Assembly: GCF_027744825.2 (NCBI RefSeq)
Contig: NC_071339.1
Location: 27,699,501-27,763,500 of the forward strand
DNA: 64,000 bases
Direction of reading: 5' to 3'
DNA from: Synchiropus splendidus
Taxonomy: Eukaryota > Chordata > Actinopteri > Syngnathiformes > Callionymidae
In this document: in pieces, positions 43,396 through 52,793 of the stretch
How positions within the stretch are numbered: the stretch's first letter is position 1
How the letters are laid out: the number at the start of each line of letters is the position of its first letter
Notes under the pieces: model-generated
What the model was told of the DNA's origin: nothing
The model's database searches: none
Seen by the model: only the letters and a program-made list of their open reading frames with translations
Made by a program: the position numbers and the translations under genes

Positions 43396-44217
43396 TCACA
43401 TACGAGGGTATCTCGTGTTTGTGACATCGTCCAGGACCGGCGTTCTATTCCAGATTCTACTTGCTGATTCCAGACGTTCAATTAGAAGATCCTCTGGCTC
43501 GTATTTGATGTATTCGTTCCAGACGCTTGATTTTGGAGACCTCATTTCGAGCAAGACTGTCTCAGCCGTAGCCTTGGTTCTCATTTTCTCCGGTTGTATG
43601 TCATTCACGGTCAAGTAGTGTTGTATAGCAGGCAGATAGTTGTTGTTACAGAGTCTTTTCATCAACGGGTAGAAGTTAAGGCTGTAGAAATCATCCTCCA
43701 TCTCTTCAAGACAGCTGTGTTGTACTTGGCTGGGATGGTCTACTTGGCAGCCGTAGCAGATCTCCCTCCAATATCTGCGCATGGTTTTACCTAGTAGATG
43801 AAATACAACTGTCTTTACAGCTTTCAGGAAGAAACCGCTTATCCATCCATCCGTTTCATCATTAGCTGCTGGTTCTTGGTCTTGAGAAGCTGAGGATGAA
43901 GCAGGCGGATGCACGCCCACAGTTTCGTTCTCAGGACTGGAGGTTGTTGCTCTCCCTACAGGTTCCTCCTCATCGTCCACGTCTTCCATTTCAGTTGCAT
44001 CAGAGTCGTCTGTGTCGTCTTTGATGGTCAATGAAGGACAGGCTCCGTCCGCCATGCCGTTGTTAGAACCCTCGTACTCATGACCATCACCTGTATCGTC
44101 TTCTACCACAGGAAGTAGACGGGTCGGCGTGGGGTTGTTCATTCCGTACCCAGCACCGCCTGTAGCAGCTCCGAGGAAGATAGTGGCAATACGTCTCGGA
44201 ACACCTTCGGTCCTCAT
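43396..44217 (-). CDS. Unknown Polinton protein, 273 aa, Cys-His motif
   Basis: I start it at the Met-Arg-Thr-Glu codon at 44217, not the longer frame at 44316. Copy C starts there (49332), has no open frame upstream, and a TATA box lies between the two candidate starts. The N-terminus is Gly/Ala-rich (FLGAATGGAGYGMNN). An acidic, disordered region follows (DDTDDSDATEMEDVDDEEEP). The C-terminal half is the conserved part, with WISGFFLKAVKTVVFHL and CYGCQVDHPSQVQHSC, a possible zinc site (C-x2-C...H...H-x-C), and TKATAETVLLEMRSPKSSVW. Intact in both B and C. Function unknown; its position near the terminus suggests an early or regulatory gene. Confidence 0.8.
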   Translation of the reverse strand: MRTEGVPRRIATIFLGAATGGAGYGMNNPTPTRLLPVVEDDTGDGHEYEGSNNGMADGACPSLTIKDDTDDSDATEMEDVDDEEEPVGRATTSSPENETVGVHPPASSSASQDQEPAANDETDGWISGFFLKAVKTVVFHLLGKTMRRYWREICYGCQVDHPSQVQHSCLEEMEDDFYSLNFYPLMKRLCNNNYLPAIQHYLTVNDIQPEKMRTKATAETVLLEMRSPKSSVWNEYIKYEPEDLLIERLESASRIWNRTPVLDDVTNTRYPRM

Positions 44218-44282
44218 CGTTGTCCTGGATGCGTTTGTTCCGCCGGGTACGTCTGCAGGGTGTCGCTCTGGAAAACACCCTC

Positions 44283-44289
44283 TTTTATA
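44283..44289 (-). promoter_or_regulatory. TATA box upstream of the 273-aa gene
   Basis: Minus-strand GCTATAAAAGAGG, 66-72 bp before the chosen ATG at 44217. Copy C has CTATAAAGAGG at the same place (49260-49270). Confidence 0.6.
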
Positions 44290-44325
44290 GCAACCGTCAG
44301 CGAGTAGGCGGTCCAAAGGGCGGGA

Positions 44326-45027
44326 CTAAAAGGTCAGTGCTTTTTTCAACACAAGGGTATCATCCCATAAGCGGCTATGGTAGAAGAGGCCGTCGATTTT
44401 TGGAGAAATCTCGCGGATTTTTTCACTCCAAGCATCCAAAGGTATGGTTAACAGAGTACGAAATACACCGCAATCAGAATTAAAATACTCCAGGACGAAA
44501 TCTTCTTGTTCTTCACTCGTGACTCCTGTTGATACTTTATGGAGGGCTCTGAAGGACCATCGTCCTGATCCTGAGATTTTAGCCAGCCATATAGCCACGA
44601 AGGACGGCTTCCTCTCCATTCGATCAGCTTTGTTAGACACGGCTCCAGCCTTCTGACGATGTTGTTGTTCTTCTTCTTCTTCTTCAGCCCTTGGAAGATT
44701 TTCCGGCTTCACCTCTCTCAGCACACCCCAGTCGTTAGACGATAACACGGCCATCTCCGTATAGGCACTCAAGGTTTCGTCGTCATCCAGTTGGTAAATG
44801 TACAATTCAGCTGTTTCATACTTAAACACGTACCCCCATCTCCCTCAACGACCGTAAGGCTCTAGAGACCACTCATCCCGCAAAGATTCCCCGGGTGGCG
44901 TCTGCGTACGCCGTAGGTACATTACAGATTTACGGGGAGCCCCAGCACCCATCCACGGGTCCTCAATAACAGTCACAGCTGTCTCACTGATCACTGGTGA
45001 TCCACGCGCCGTTGTAGGGACAGACAT
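44326..45027 (-). pseudogene. Unknown Polinton protein, ~233 codons, one in-frame TGA in B
   Basis: A 60-codon frame from the ATG at 45027 ends at TGA (44845-44847), and the same frame continues open to 44326. The downstream part is conserved in copy C (TAELYIYQLDDD; KPSFVAIWLAKISGSGRWSF; DFVLEYFNSDCGVFRTLLTI). I read this as one gene with a nonsense change, because the flanking sequence reads smoothly (SLEPYG, stop, GRWGYVFKYE). It could alternatively start downstream of the stop. Contains an acidic run (EEEEEEQQ) near the middle. No domain recognised; it is the gene nearest the right terminus. Confidence 0.6.
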
Positions 45028-45084
45028 TGCGAGTTGGTTGTGTTTGCTGGTTCCTTGCTCCTTGTGACGGTCTGAAGGTTAAAT

Positions 45085-45466
45085 ATATATACACACAAGT
45101 CACACAGCTGTTATAAAACAAGGGATGATAGGGTTAATTATTACCCTTCCTGTCATAAAACAAGGGGGAGGGTTATAATTTTAATTCCCTGTTGATATAA
45201 AAAAGGGTGGGGTTATTATTTTAATTTCTTTTTATATAAAAAGGGTAGGGGTTATTATTTTAATTTCTTTTTATATAAAAAGAGGGAGGGGTTATTATTT
45301 TAATTTCTTTTTATATAAAAACGGGGAGGGGTTATTATTTTAATTTCTTTTTTATATAAAAAGGGGGAGGGGTTGGTTTTATTATCTCTGGAAGGGGAGG
45401 GGTTTTATTACCTCCAGGGCCATAAATCAAACAGTTTTGACATTTTGGTGTATCCTTCTTCTCTCT
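45085..45466. repeat. Polinton B right terminal inverted repeat
   Basis: Reverse complement of the left repeat, with the same outer ~60 bp but about five internal TTATATAAAAAGGG...TTATTATTTTAATTTC units against about three on the left. The inner part has TGTTATAAAACAAGG, also present in copy A. Confidence 0.9.
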
Positions 45467-45642
45467 AACATCCATAGCAGCCTTCAGAGGAGTTTCTTTG
45501 GCAGAAATCTGCCACGCTGCCTCCTGGGCTTCCGTCTCAACTTTTGCAGAATTCTATTTATCTGAAGTAGCTGCTTCTTCTTTGCCTCACTTTGTCCTGT
45601 CTTCAGGTGCTTCCAGCAGCTCTGGCCAATAAATGAGAGAAT
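45467..45642 (+). pseudogene. DIRS recombinase fragment, right flank of Polinton B
   Basis: Starts with the second AACATC and continues the DIRS sequence interrupted at 27700 (CATAGCAGCCTTCAGAGGAG). It is collinear with the reverse complement of 15725-15893. It ends at 45642, where an LTR begins. Confidence 0.88.
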
Positions 45643-46078
45643 TGTTAGTGTAGTCCGGCCAGCGGGGTACACTTCTCAGGGCGTCGAGTCGGGAGCAGAA
45701 GAAACCACAGAAGTAGTGGGATACAAGCTTTGTTTTATTCCACATCAGCGTAACATAATTTCATCGCTTGACATCGCTCAGTATCAAATTGTTCAAAGTA
45801 CAAACACATTAGGTAGGGGCTGGATCAAGGGCGTTCCTTGTACCAGATACACATTGTCACAAACATGCATGTCCACCTTTGGCCTCCTGGCTGAATCACA
45901 AAAACAAGAGCTTCTGGCAGCTCCAGAGAAAACATACATTCCTGTTTTCACTTCAAGGGTACCATCTCTGGCGTATTTGGAATACAGAGTGGGTGGATAT
46001 CTGTTCAACATTCCATTGGTACTGAAAAACAAGTTATCATTGTAACCCTAATGACACAGGTCAAATTATTCCACAACA
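45643..46078 (-). repeat. Endogenous retrovirus 3' LTR
   Basis: On the minus strand it begins TGTTGTGGAATAATTT right after a polypurine tract (AAAGGGGAGATA, 46079-46090) and ends ...CTACACTAACA at 45643. Length 436 bp with TG...CA ends. It lies at the 3' side of minus-strand pol and env remnants and is inserted in DIRS sequence. The second LTR is not visible in the window. Confidence 0.75.
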
Positions 46079-47313
46079 TATCTCCCCTTTGTGGGTCTCA
46101 GACCCACACACCGAATTTAGCAAACTATCCCATTTTATTTTATTGAAGATTATTTCGTACTGTAACAGAGCAGTGACAATATACTGGATATAAGTATGTA
46201 GAAAATGTTAACTAAATGATTCATATAGCTGTAGTTAGTTCAATATGTTTACTGCTGTCTGGTTAAATAAAAATCTCAACCGCGTCGCAGGAAAATGTTA
46301 GTCAGTTCGTTTCCGGAAGCATCAAAAGTTTTCCCCAATTGTTTTTTGTTGTCACTTTTCGTCATAGGTGAAATTTTCTTTTTTTTTTTTTTTTTTTTTT
46401 AGTGAAACAATAATCAAGTAATTATACTGGCAAAGAAACATAGGATCATGATTTAAACACATTTGTCATGTAATCATAACAACACCTCATTCTTCAGTCA
46501 CCTCTGGAGTATGATCAGAGTCCTCCAATTAATCAGGTGATGGCTACAGATGTGGTCTCTCAGTCACCACGAGAGCCAGTTGTTCAGCAGGCATCATGTT
46601 CAGCATCTGTGCGTTCCAAAGTCCCGTCGTGACCGCTAACTGCTTCTCAGTCATTCGCAGACACAGTTTCCTCATCATGGGTACGATGCAACATGCCAGT
46701 AGAAAAATGACGATGAGTATGATTGCAGTAGTCATCCTCACTTCTGCAAAAAATGCTCCACATTTTCTTCGGTGTCCATGTAACCAATCCCAGGCCCAAC
46801 TTATAGCTCCTGCATGCTCTTTTATCTCATTTTTTGAATCTCTAAGTTTATCCATTGCAATGGCAAATGTTCCATCAGGCGCGGTGTTGTTGGAATGTAA
46901 GTGCAACACTGATCTGCAAACATGTGACACACACCAACCAATCTAACACCTGACGATTTCGTAACACCATTTTACCAGTTTCATGCAGTTGTTCTCCCAG
47001 TAGTTTAAATATTTCATAGGTATGGTTTGTGTAAATAGTAAATATAATTAATCGAATAATGTGGTTTTATTACAGAGAGGACTAGTGGTGGTCAAAACTG
47101 GACGGTCATCTTCGTTTCCTTTTTTTTGACTGTGGTGTGGTTCCAAGTTTGGCAGACAGTGTTTTACCTAGAGCTCCCTGACCTCTGACATGGATCCCAC
47201 TTTTACTCCGCCTGTCCTGCACCAATACGCTTAACGTTTTGTGTTTCTGGGCATTTTTCACACAACGGGTGATCGCATCGTACTTAACTGAGTCCCTGTT
47301 ATGCTCGAGTTTT
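46079..47313 (-). pseudogene. ERV env/3' region remnant
   Basis: A 128-codon open piece (46544-46930) contains a basic-flanked transmembrane segment (TAIILIVIFLLACCIVP) and a cytoplasmic tail, as at the C-terminus of a retroviral transmembrane subunit. The surrounding 46940-47313 and 46079-46540 carry no open gene. Assigned to env because it lies between integrase and the 3' LTR. Confidence 0.6.
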
Positions 47314-48706
47314 TTAGCTGGAACTTAGGGTGTCACGGTCTGGACTTTGGTCGGCTGCTGCGGTCTCGCAAGCTGCGCGAGCTCGTCTCCTGGTGACAAC
47401 CAAACCAGACAACTTATTATCACAGCAAGCCTTGTCATCAACATTTTGACTATCTAAATCATTGACTTCACTGCCTGTTTTATTACCTCTTTGGTTGTGA
47501 TGGCCTTGGGCCTTTGTGCAATGGCTCAGATGGTACCAAGTGGCGCTGCCTTCGACTTGGACAGCTGTTGGTGTTGCTCGGACCACGGTGTATGGACCTT
47601 CACATCTCGGCTGGTGCCACTTCCTTCGGAAGACCTTGATATACTCCTGGTCGCCGGGAACCACCAAATGCCCGGCCTCACGATCGGCCTCAAGCTCCCG
47701 TTTTCTCTCCTGCAGATAGATAGTCTTATGGATAGAAGTTAGTTGCTTCGTATAACTTCTAAGTTCAGATTGTAGTTGCTCAAGTGGAGGCCCCTTGTAG
47801 GGTCCCCTCAAGTGTGGTGCCGGCATCGGCCATCCCGTCAACATCTTGTGTGGTGTCAAATGCGTGCTTTGATGAGTTTGCATGCGATAACTCATCAGTG
47901 CTAATGGTAACGTATCAACCCAGTTTAGCTTTGTGCTAGCACAGATCTTATTCAGTTTCGCTTTCAGGGTTCCATTTATCCCCTCAACCATTCCCTGACT
48001 CTGGGTGTGATAAACGGCACCCAATCGTTGTTTGATTCGAAGTTGCTGCAAGATGCCCTTCACAACCTTTTGTACAAATGCAGCACCGTTGTCTGAGCTT
48101 ATTTCTGACGGAATGCAAACTCGAGGAATGATTTATCTGGTCAGGAATTTGATTACTGTTTCAGCACTCAAGTCTTTAGATGGTGCTGCTTCAACCCAGC
48201 AGCTTAACCGATCAATTACCACCAACATGTTGCGTCTCCCTTGAACCGTTTTTATCATGTCAACGTAATCGATCACAAGATGTTTAAATGGACCTTCTGG
48301 GACTGGAATATGACCTATTGGTATCTTGATGTTTTTTCGTTGTTTTCTTCACAAATCTCACATTGATTCAGCACTTCATCTGTTGTTGTCTGCAAAAATG
48401 GGGACCAATATCCCTGCTGTCTGATTTTCTTCACCACTTCCCCCCTTGCGTGCAGTGCAGATCACTGTGCACCTCCGAAATCAAGATGGTCAAAAGCGCA
48501 GTTGGAGCTACGAGCTTGCCTTCATGTGATCGCCAGAGACCCTGATTGTCCACAGTAGCTCCTTTTTGTTTCCACAAAACCTTTTCATTTTCATCTGCAT
48601 TTTCTTGGATCAAGATTATGTCTTCAGGTGTGACTAAGGGTTCTAATGTCACCATAGGTGACAAAATGGCTATTTTGCATCTTGACACTTCTTTTGCTGC
48701 CTCGTC
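47314..48706 (-). pseudogene. ERV pol remnant: RNase H-integrase junction and integrase
   Basis: Minus-strand reading from 48706: a pre-integrase segment (DEAAKEVSRCKIAIL), then the H2C2 zinc region, then the integrase core in broken frames (IDYVDM, SSDNGAAF, and TQSQGMVEGINGTLK supplying the last catalytic Glu). A 249-codon frame (47314-48063) covers the integrase C-terminus (FRRKWHQPRCEGPYTVV, the GPY/F motif), which points to an epsilon/gamma-type retrovirus. Stops near 48130 and 48400 inactivate it. Cut at 48706 by Polinton C. Confidence 0.85.
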
Positions 48707-48731
48707 AGAGAGAAGAAGAATGCACCAAAAT

Positions 48732-49214
48732 GTCAAACCTGAAAACTGAATTGTACATTTATCAGCTGGATGATGACAAAACCTACGGAGATGGCTGTGC
48801 TATCAGTCTAACGACTGTGGTGTGCTAATAGAGGTGAAGCCAGAAAATTTTCCAAGGGCTGAAGAAGAAGAAGAAGAAGAACAACAACAACGTCAGAAGG
48901 CTGGAGCCGTGTCTAACAAACCTGATCGAATGGAGAGGAAGCCGTCCTTCGTGGCTATATGGCTGGCTAAAATCTCAGGATCAGGACGATGGTCCTTCAT
49001 GGCCATCCATAAAGTATCGACAGGAGTCACGGGTGAACAAGAACAAGATTTCGTACTGGAGTATTTTAATTCTGATTGCGGTGTATTTCGTACTCTGTTA
49101 ACCATACCAATGGATGCTTGGAGTAAGAAAATTCAGGAGTTTCTCCGAAAATCGACGGCCTCTTTTAGCATAGCCGCTGATGGAATGATGCCCTTGTGCC
49201 GAAAGAGGCACTGA
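48732..49214 (+). pseudogene. 233-codon gene homologue, TIR-fused and frameshifted (copy C)
   Basis: Conserved segments TELYIYQLDDD and KPSFVAIWLAKISGSGRWSF identify it. Compared with B, the sequence between the terminal repeat and codon ~65 is deleted, so an ATG lying inside the terminal repeat (48732) now leads into the gene. A frameshift follows at ~48810 and the C-terminus is altered. Confidence 0.75.
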
Positions 49215-49331
49215 CCTTTTAGTCCTGCCCCCTTTGGACCGCCTACTCACTGATGGCTGCTATAAAGAGGATTTTTTCCAGAGCGACACCCTGCAGACGT
49301 ACCTGTCGAAACAAGAGCAACTAAGACAACG

Positions 49332-50150
49332 ATGAGGACCGAAGGGAAGAGAGGTATTGGCACTATCTTCCTCGGAGCTGCTACAGGCGGCACTGGGTAC
49401 GGAATGAACAACTCCTCGACGAGCCCTCTATTTCCTGTGGTAGAACACGTAACTGGTGATGGTCATGAGTACGATGGTTCTAACAACAACACGACAGATG
49501 GAGCCTGTCCTTCAGCGACCATCAAAGACGACACAGACGACTTTGATGCAACTGAAATGGAAGATGTGGATGATGAGGAGGAACCTGTAGGGAGAGCACC
49601 AACCTCCTACCCCAAGAACGAAACTGTCGGCGTGCATCCGCCTGCTTCATCTTCAGCTTCTCAAGACCAAGAACCAGCAGCTAATGATGACACGGATGGA
49701 TGGATAAGCGGTTTCTTCTTGAAAGCTTTAAAGACAGTTGTATTTCATCTACCAGGTAAAACCATGCGCAGGTATTGGAGGGAGATCTGCTACGGTTGCC
49801 AAGTAGACCATCCCAGCCAACTACAACACAGCTGCCTTGAAGAGATGGAGGATGATTTATACAGTCTTAACTTCCACCCGTTGATGAAGAGACTCTGTAA
49901 CAAGAACTTTCTGTCTGCTATACAACACTACTTGACCCTGAATGACGTACAACCGGAGAAAATGAGAACCAAGGCTACGGCTGAGACAGTCTTGCTCGAA
50001 ATGAGGTCTCCAAAATCAAGTGTCTGGAATGAATACATCAAACATGAGCATGAGGATCCTCTAATTAAACGTCTGGATTCAGCAAGTAGAATCTGGAATA
50101 GAACGCCGGTCCTGGTCGATGTCACAAACACGAGATTCCCTCGTATGTGA
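49332..50150 (+). CDS. Unknown Polinton protein, 272 aa (copy C), intact
   Basis: Homologous along its whole length to the 273-aa protein of copy B, with the same FLGAATGG start region, acidic middle and CYGCQVDHPSQLQHSC motif. The frame is uninterrupted although most other genes of copy C are broken. Preceded by a TATA-like CTATAAAGAGG 61-72 bp upstream. Function unknown. Confidence 0.8.
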   Translation: MRTEGKRGIGTIFLGAATGGTGYGMNNSSTSPLFPVVEHVTGDGHEYDGSNNNTTDGACPSATIKDDTDDFDATEMEDVDDEEEPVGRAPTSYPKNETVGVHPPASSSASQDQEPAANDDTDGWISGFFLKALKTVVFHLPGKTMRRYWREICYGCQVDHPSQLQHSCLEEMEDDLYSLNFHPLMKRLCNKNFLSAIQHYLTLNDVQPEKMRTKATAETVLLEMRSPKSSVWNEYIKHEHEDPLIKRLDSASRIWNRTPVLVDVTNTRFPRM

Positions 50151-50280
50151 TACTTTTTTTATTTTTTTTTACTCTTTTACTCTCTTTGTATAACATTACG
50201 TTTGAATCCTTACATAACCTGTGGAATAAAAAACATTAAGAAGTATATTTGGATCTCAGCTCATTCATTTCTCGTTTAAC

Positions 50281-51341
50281 ATGACGGTGAAACACATCAT
50301 TAAAAGAGTTTATTACAATCCTCTTCACCCCGGGACCTCTGGAGGTGTGAGTCGCCTTCGTCCAGGGGTGCAGGATGAGACTGGAAAACCAGTCAGTTCT
50401 AAATCTATTGAAGATTTTTCATCAAAACAGGATGCTTACACCGTGCGTAAACCAGCCGAGAAGCAGAGTATTTGTTCACAGGCCTCTTCAACAATTCCAG
50501 GCCGACTGATGGGACATGCTGGCATTGGCTAGATATAACGACGATCAAAATTACTTATTGACCGTTATAGATGTATTTTCAAAGAAGGCCTATTTACGCA
50601 TTTTAAAAAGAAAAACTGCGATTGAGACAATGAAGGCGTTTGAATCAGTGCTGGATGAGAGCGGGACGCCTGCAAAGCTACAGACGGATGATGGGAAAGC
50701 ATTTTTTAGCAAGAGTTTCCGGGCTTTGATGGAAAGGAAGAGAATTATTCATTTTTCAACAGCGAGTGACTTTAAGGCCTCTGTGGTTGAGAGATTTAAC
50801 TGCACTCTTAAAAATCGGATGTGGAGATATTTTACAGCTAAAAAGATTACATTACATCGAGGTTTTACAGGATCTAGTAAAGAGTTATAATCACAGCTAT
50901 CACAGTAGTATAAAAATGACACCGATGGAAGTAACTAAAGAAAATAGTCTGCAAGTGTTTGACAATGTTTACATTAGACCGTCGAAAGGTCGGCAGAAGC
51001 CAAAATTTAAGGAGGGCGATCATGTTAGGATATCAAAACTATGAGGTGTATTTCACAAAAAGTATGAGCAGAGTTTTACAGAAGAGATATTCACGATAAC
51101 TGAATGTATCCACCGCAACCCGCCTGTACATAAATTGAAAGATTTCGACGGTGAACCCATCCAGCGGTCATTTTATGATCAAGAATTGCAAAGAGTGCAA
51201 CTGGTTAAGGAAGTATTTCACGCTGAAAAGATTCTCAAGGAACGCGTCGTTAAAGGAGAAAGACAGGTCTTTGTCCAGTGGAAGAACTGGCCTGAAAAAT
51301 TCAAAAGGTGGGTAAAAGCTTCAGGTATAAAAAATATATAA
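50281..51341 (+). pseudogene. INT: Polinton integrase, broken (copy C)
   Basis: Same start (MTVKHIIKRVYYNPLHPG) and chromodomain end (VQWKNWPEKFKRWVKASG, keeping Trp) as the B family. Lesions: frame break at ~50455-50520 around the first catalytic Asp region, a shift near 50850, and TGA at 51042-51044. The catalytic TDD and VVERFN segments remain readable in separate frames. Confidence 0.85.
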
Positions 51342-51375
51342 GACGATCCTCCTTTACAACAGGCATCATATCATC

Positions 51376-52238
51376 ATATACGGCTCAAAGAACGCACGCT
51401 TCTATGTGACTTTACCATCAAAGGCCAGTGCAAAAGTTTTTAAAGACAACTCGATTGGTACTTTCCGCGTTGATTTAGCACAACATATCGATTTAAACGG
51501 AAAATGGGAGGTTGCTTTGACGGAGATTACATACCCTCACACATGGAATAATATTCCGGAGGATGCGGCATCATTTTACTGGAAACCGAACCCTAGAGGA
51601 CCTGATTCCAACACAAACACGACTCCCCCGAGGGGATCAGAATCAGATGCTAACAGGTTGCGGCGCTATAAAGATGAATTTCACAGAGCCATGAGACGCC
51701 AGCGCCTCAGCTCAGAGGACAAAAGACGAATCGCGAGTGGTTGATTGACATTTCAAAATGCCGGGAAGAGATATTTCCAAACTGAAGTTCAAGGGTGGAT
51801 ATTAAAACTCTATTAATCAGATTTCAACCGAGTTGGAGCAAACCTTTAAAAAAACCAATGACGATATACGCTTCCTGTTTGACGGTGCACGGCAAAAAAT
51901 TGATCTTCAAGGAGACGGTCAGAACCTAATGCTTTTTAAGTGAGTTCAGAGCGCCCCATCCTGATTTAAAAGCGGGGTTTTACCATCGCTACTGTTACAG
52001 CGACGCTGTAAGACCGCAGCTTGTAGGGGATGCGTATGCACCGCTCTTAAGAATGGTGGAAATCAAGGGTAGTTACTCAGATATAATCACACAGCATTTT
52101 AACCCTGCTTACTATTTACCGGTTGCCAAGAGCCATATTGAAAATATTCAGTTACAAATTAAATCAGATCTTAACAAACCAGTCAATTTTACCTTTGGAA
52201 AGGTGGTGGTGACTCTACACTTTAGACCTGTTACTTGA
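51376..52238 (+). pseudogene. mCP: Minor capsid protein, broken (copy C)
   Basis: The start codon is ATA (51376-51378) where B has ATG. Collinear with B, with frame breaks near 51700-51750 and a deletion near 51940. The C-terminal segment (VNFTFGKVVVTLHFRPVT) is conserved. Confidence 0.8.
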
Positions 52239-52340
52239 GAGGATATTATATAACCCTTTAATCGTCGTCTGGAAATCCATTCATCATCACAACACCAGAG
52301 AGATAACCAGCCTTTGCAGACCAAGTCATAAACAAACACA

Positions 52341-52773
52341 ATGGTCCACGCAGGCTTAAGAGACGACCCGCACAGATTTGTACAATATTATGAAAAACAG
52401 GTGGGCGGAGATCTACCCGGTTTCTACGGTGACCCGGTTATGTACGGACGAGGCATCCGTTCCCTCTTCTCAAAAATGTTTTGGTTTGTATCATGGATCA
52501 TCAGGAATTGTCAAAGCGAAACCCCATCTCAAATAAGACGTGGGTAACATAGCCTTGGATATGTTCACCCATACCGTGAGAGGAATGAGCGATCAACAGA
52601 GACAGGAAGGGTCAGGCGGTATAGCCGTCTTATCACGAAGGACAAAGAGACGCCCTCCAGGACGACGTGTAAGACAGAGCTCAAATAAACGTCCAAACAA
52701 AAAAAGAAAGAAGTCAGTTGACAGAAGCAAACGGGCCAAGAGGAAGTCCAGAGGGAGCTCTGATATATTTTAA
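52341..52773 (+). pseudogene. Basic core-type protein, frameshifted (copy C)
   Basis: N-terminal frame 52341-52547 and C-terminal frame 52540-52773 together cover the 145-aa protein. A short substitution and deletion around 52490-52545 breaks the amphipathic region. The Lys/Arg-rich tail is intact. Confidence 0.78.
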
Positions 52774-52793
52774 AAAACCTTATATACAGTAAC

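Larger units (their letters stand above)
27701..45466. mobile_element. Polinton/Maverick copy B, complete, with 6-bp target duplication
   Basis: Both termini are resolved. The left starts AGAGAGAAGAAGGATACACC (27701) and the right ends with its exact reverse complement (45466). Flanking hexamers are identical: AACATC at 27695-27700 and 45467-45472. The element carries the full Polinton core (PolB, integrase, protease, ATPase, major and minor capsid) in two convergent blocks. Polintons are self-synthesising DNA transposons with a virus-like gene set. The AG start, long terminal repeats and 6-bp duplication are family hallmarks. Confidence 0.97.
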
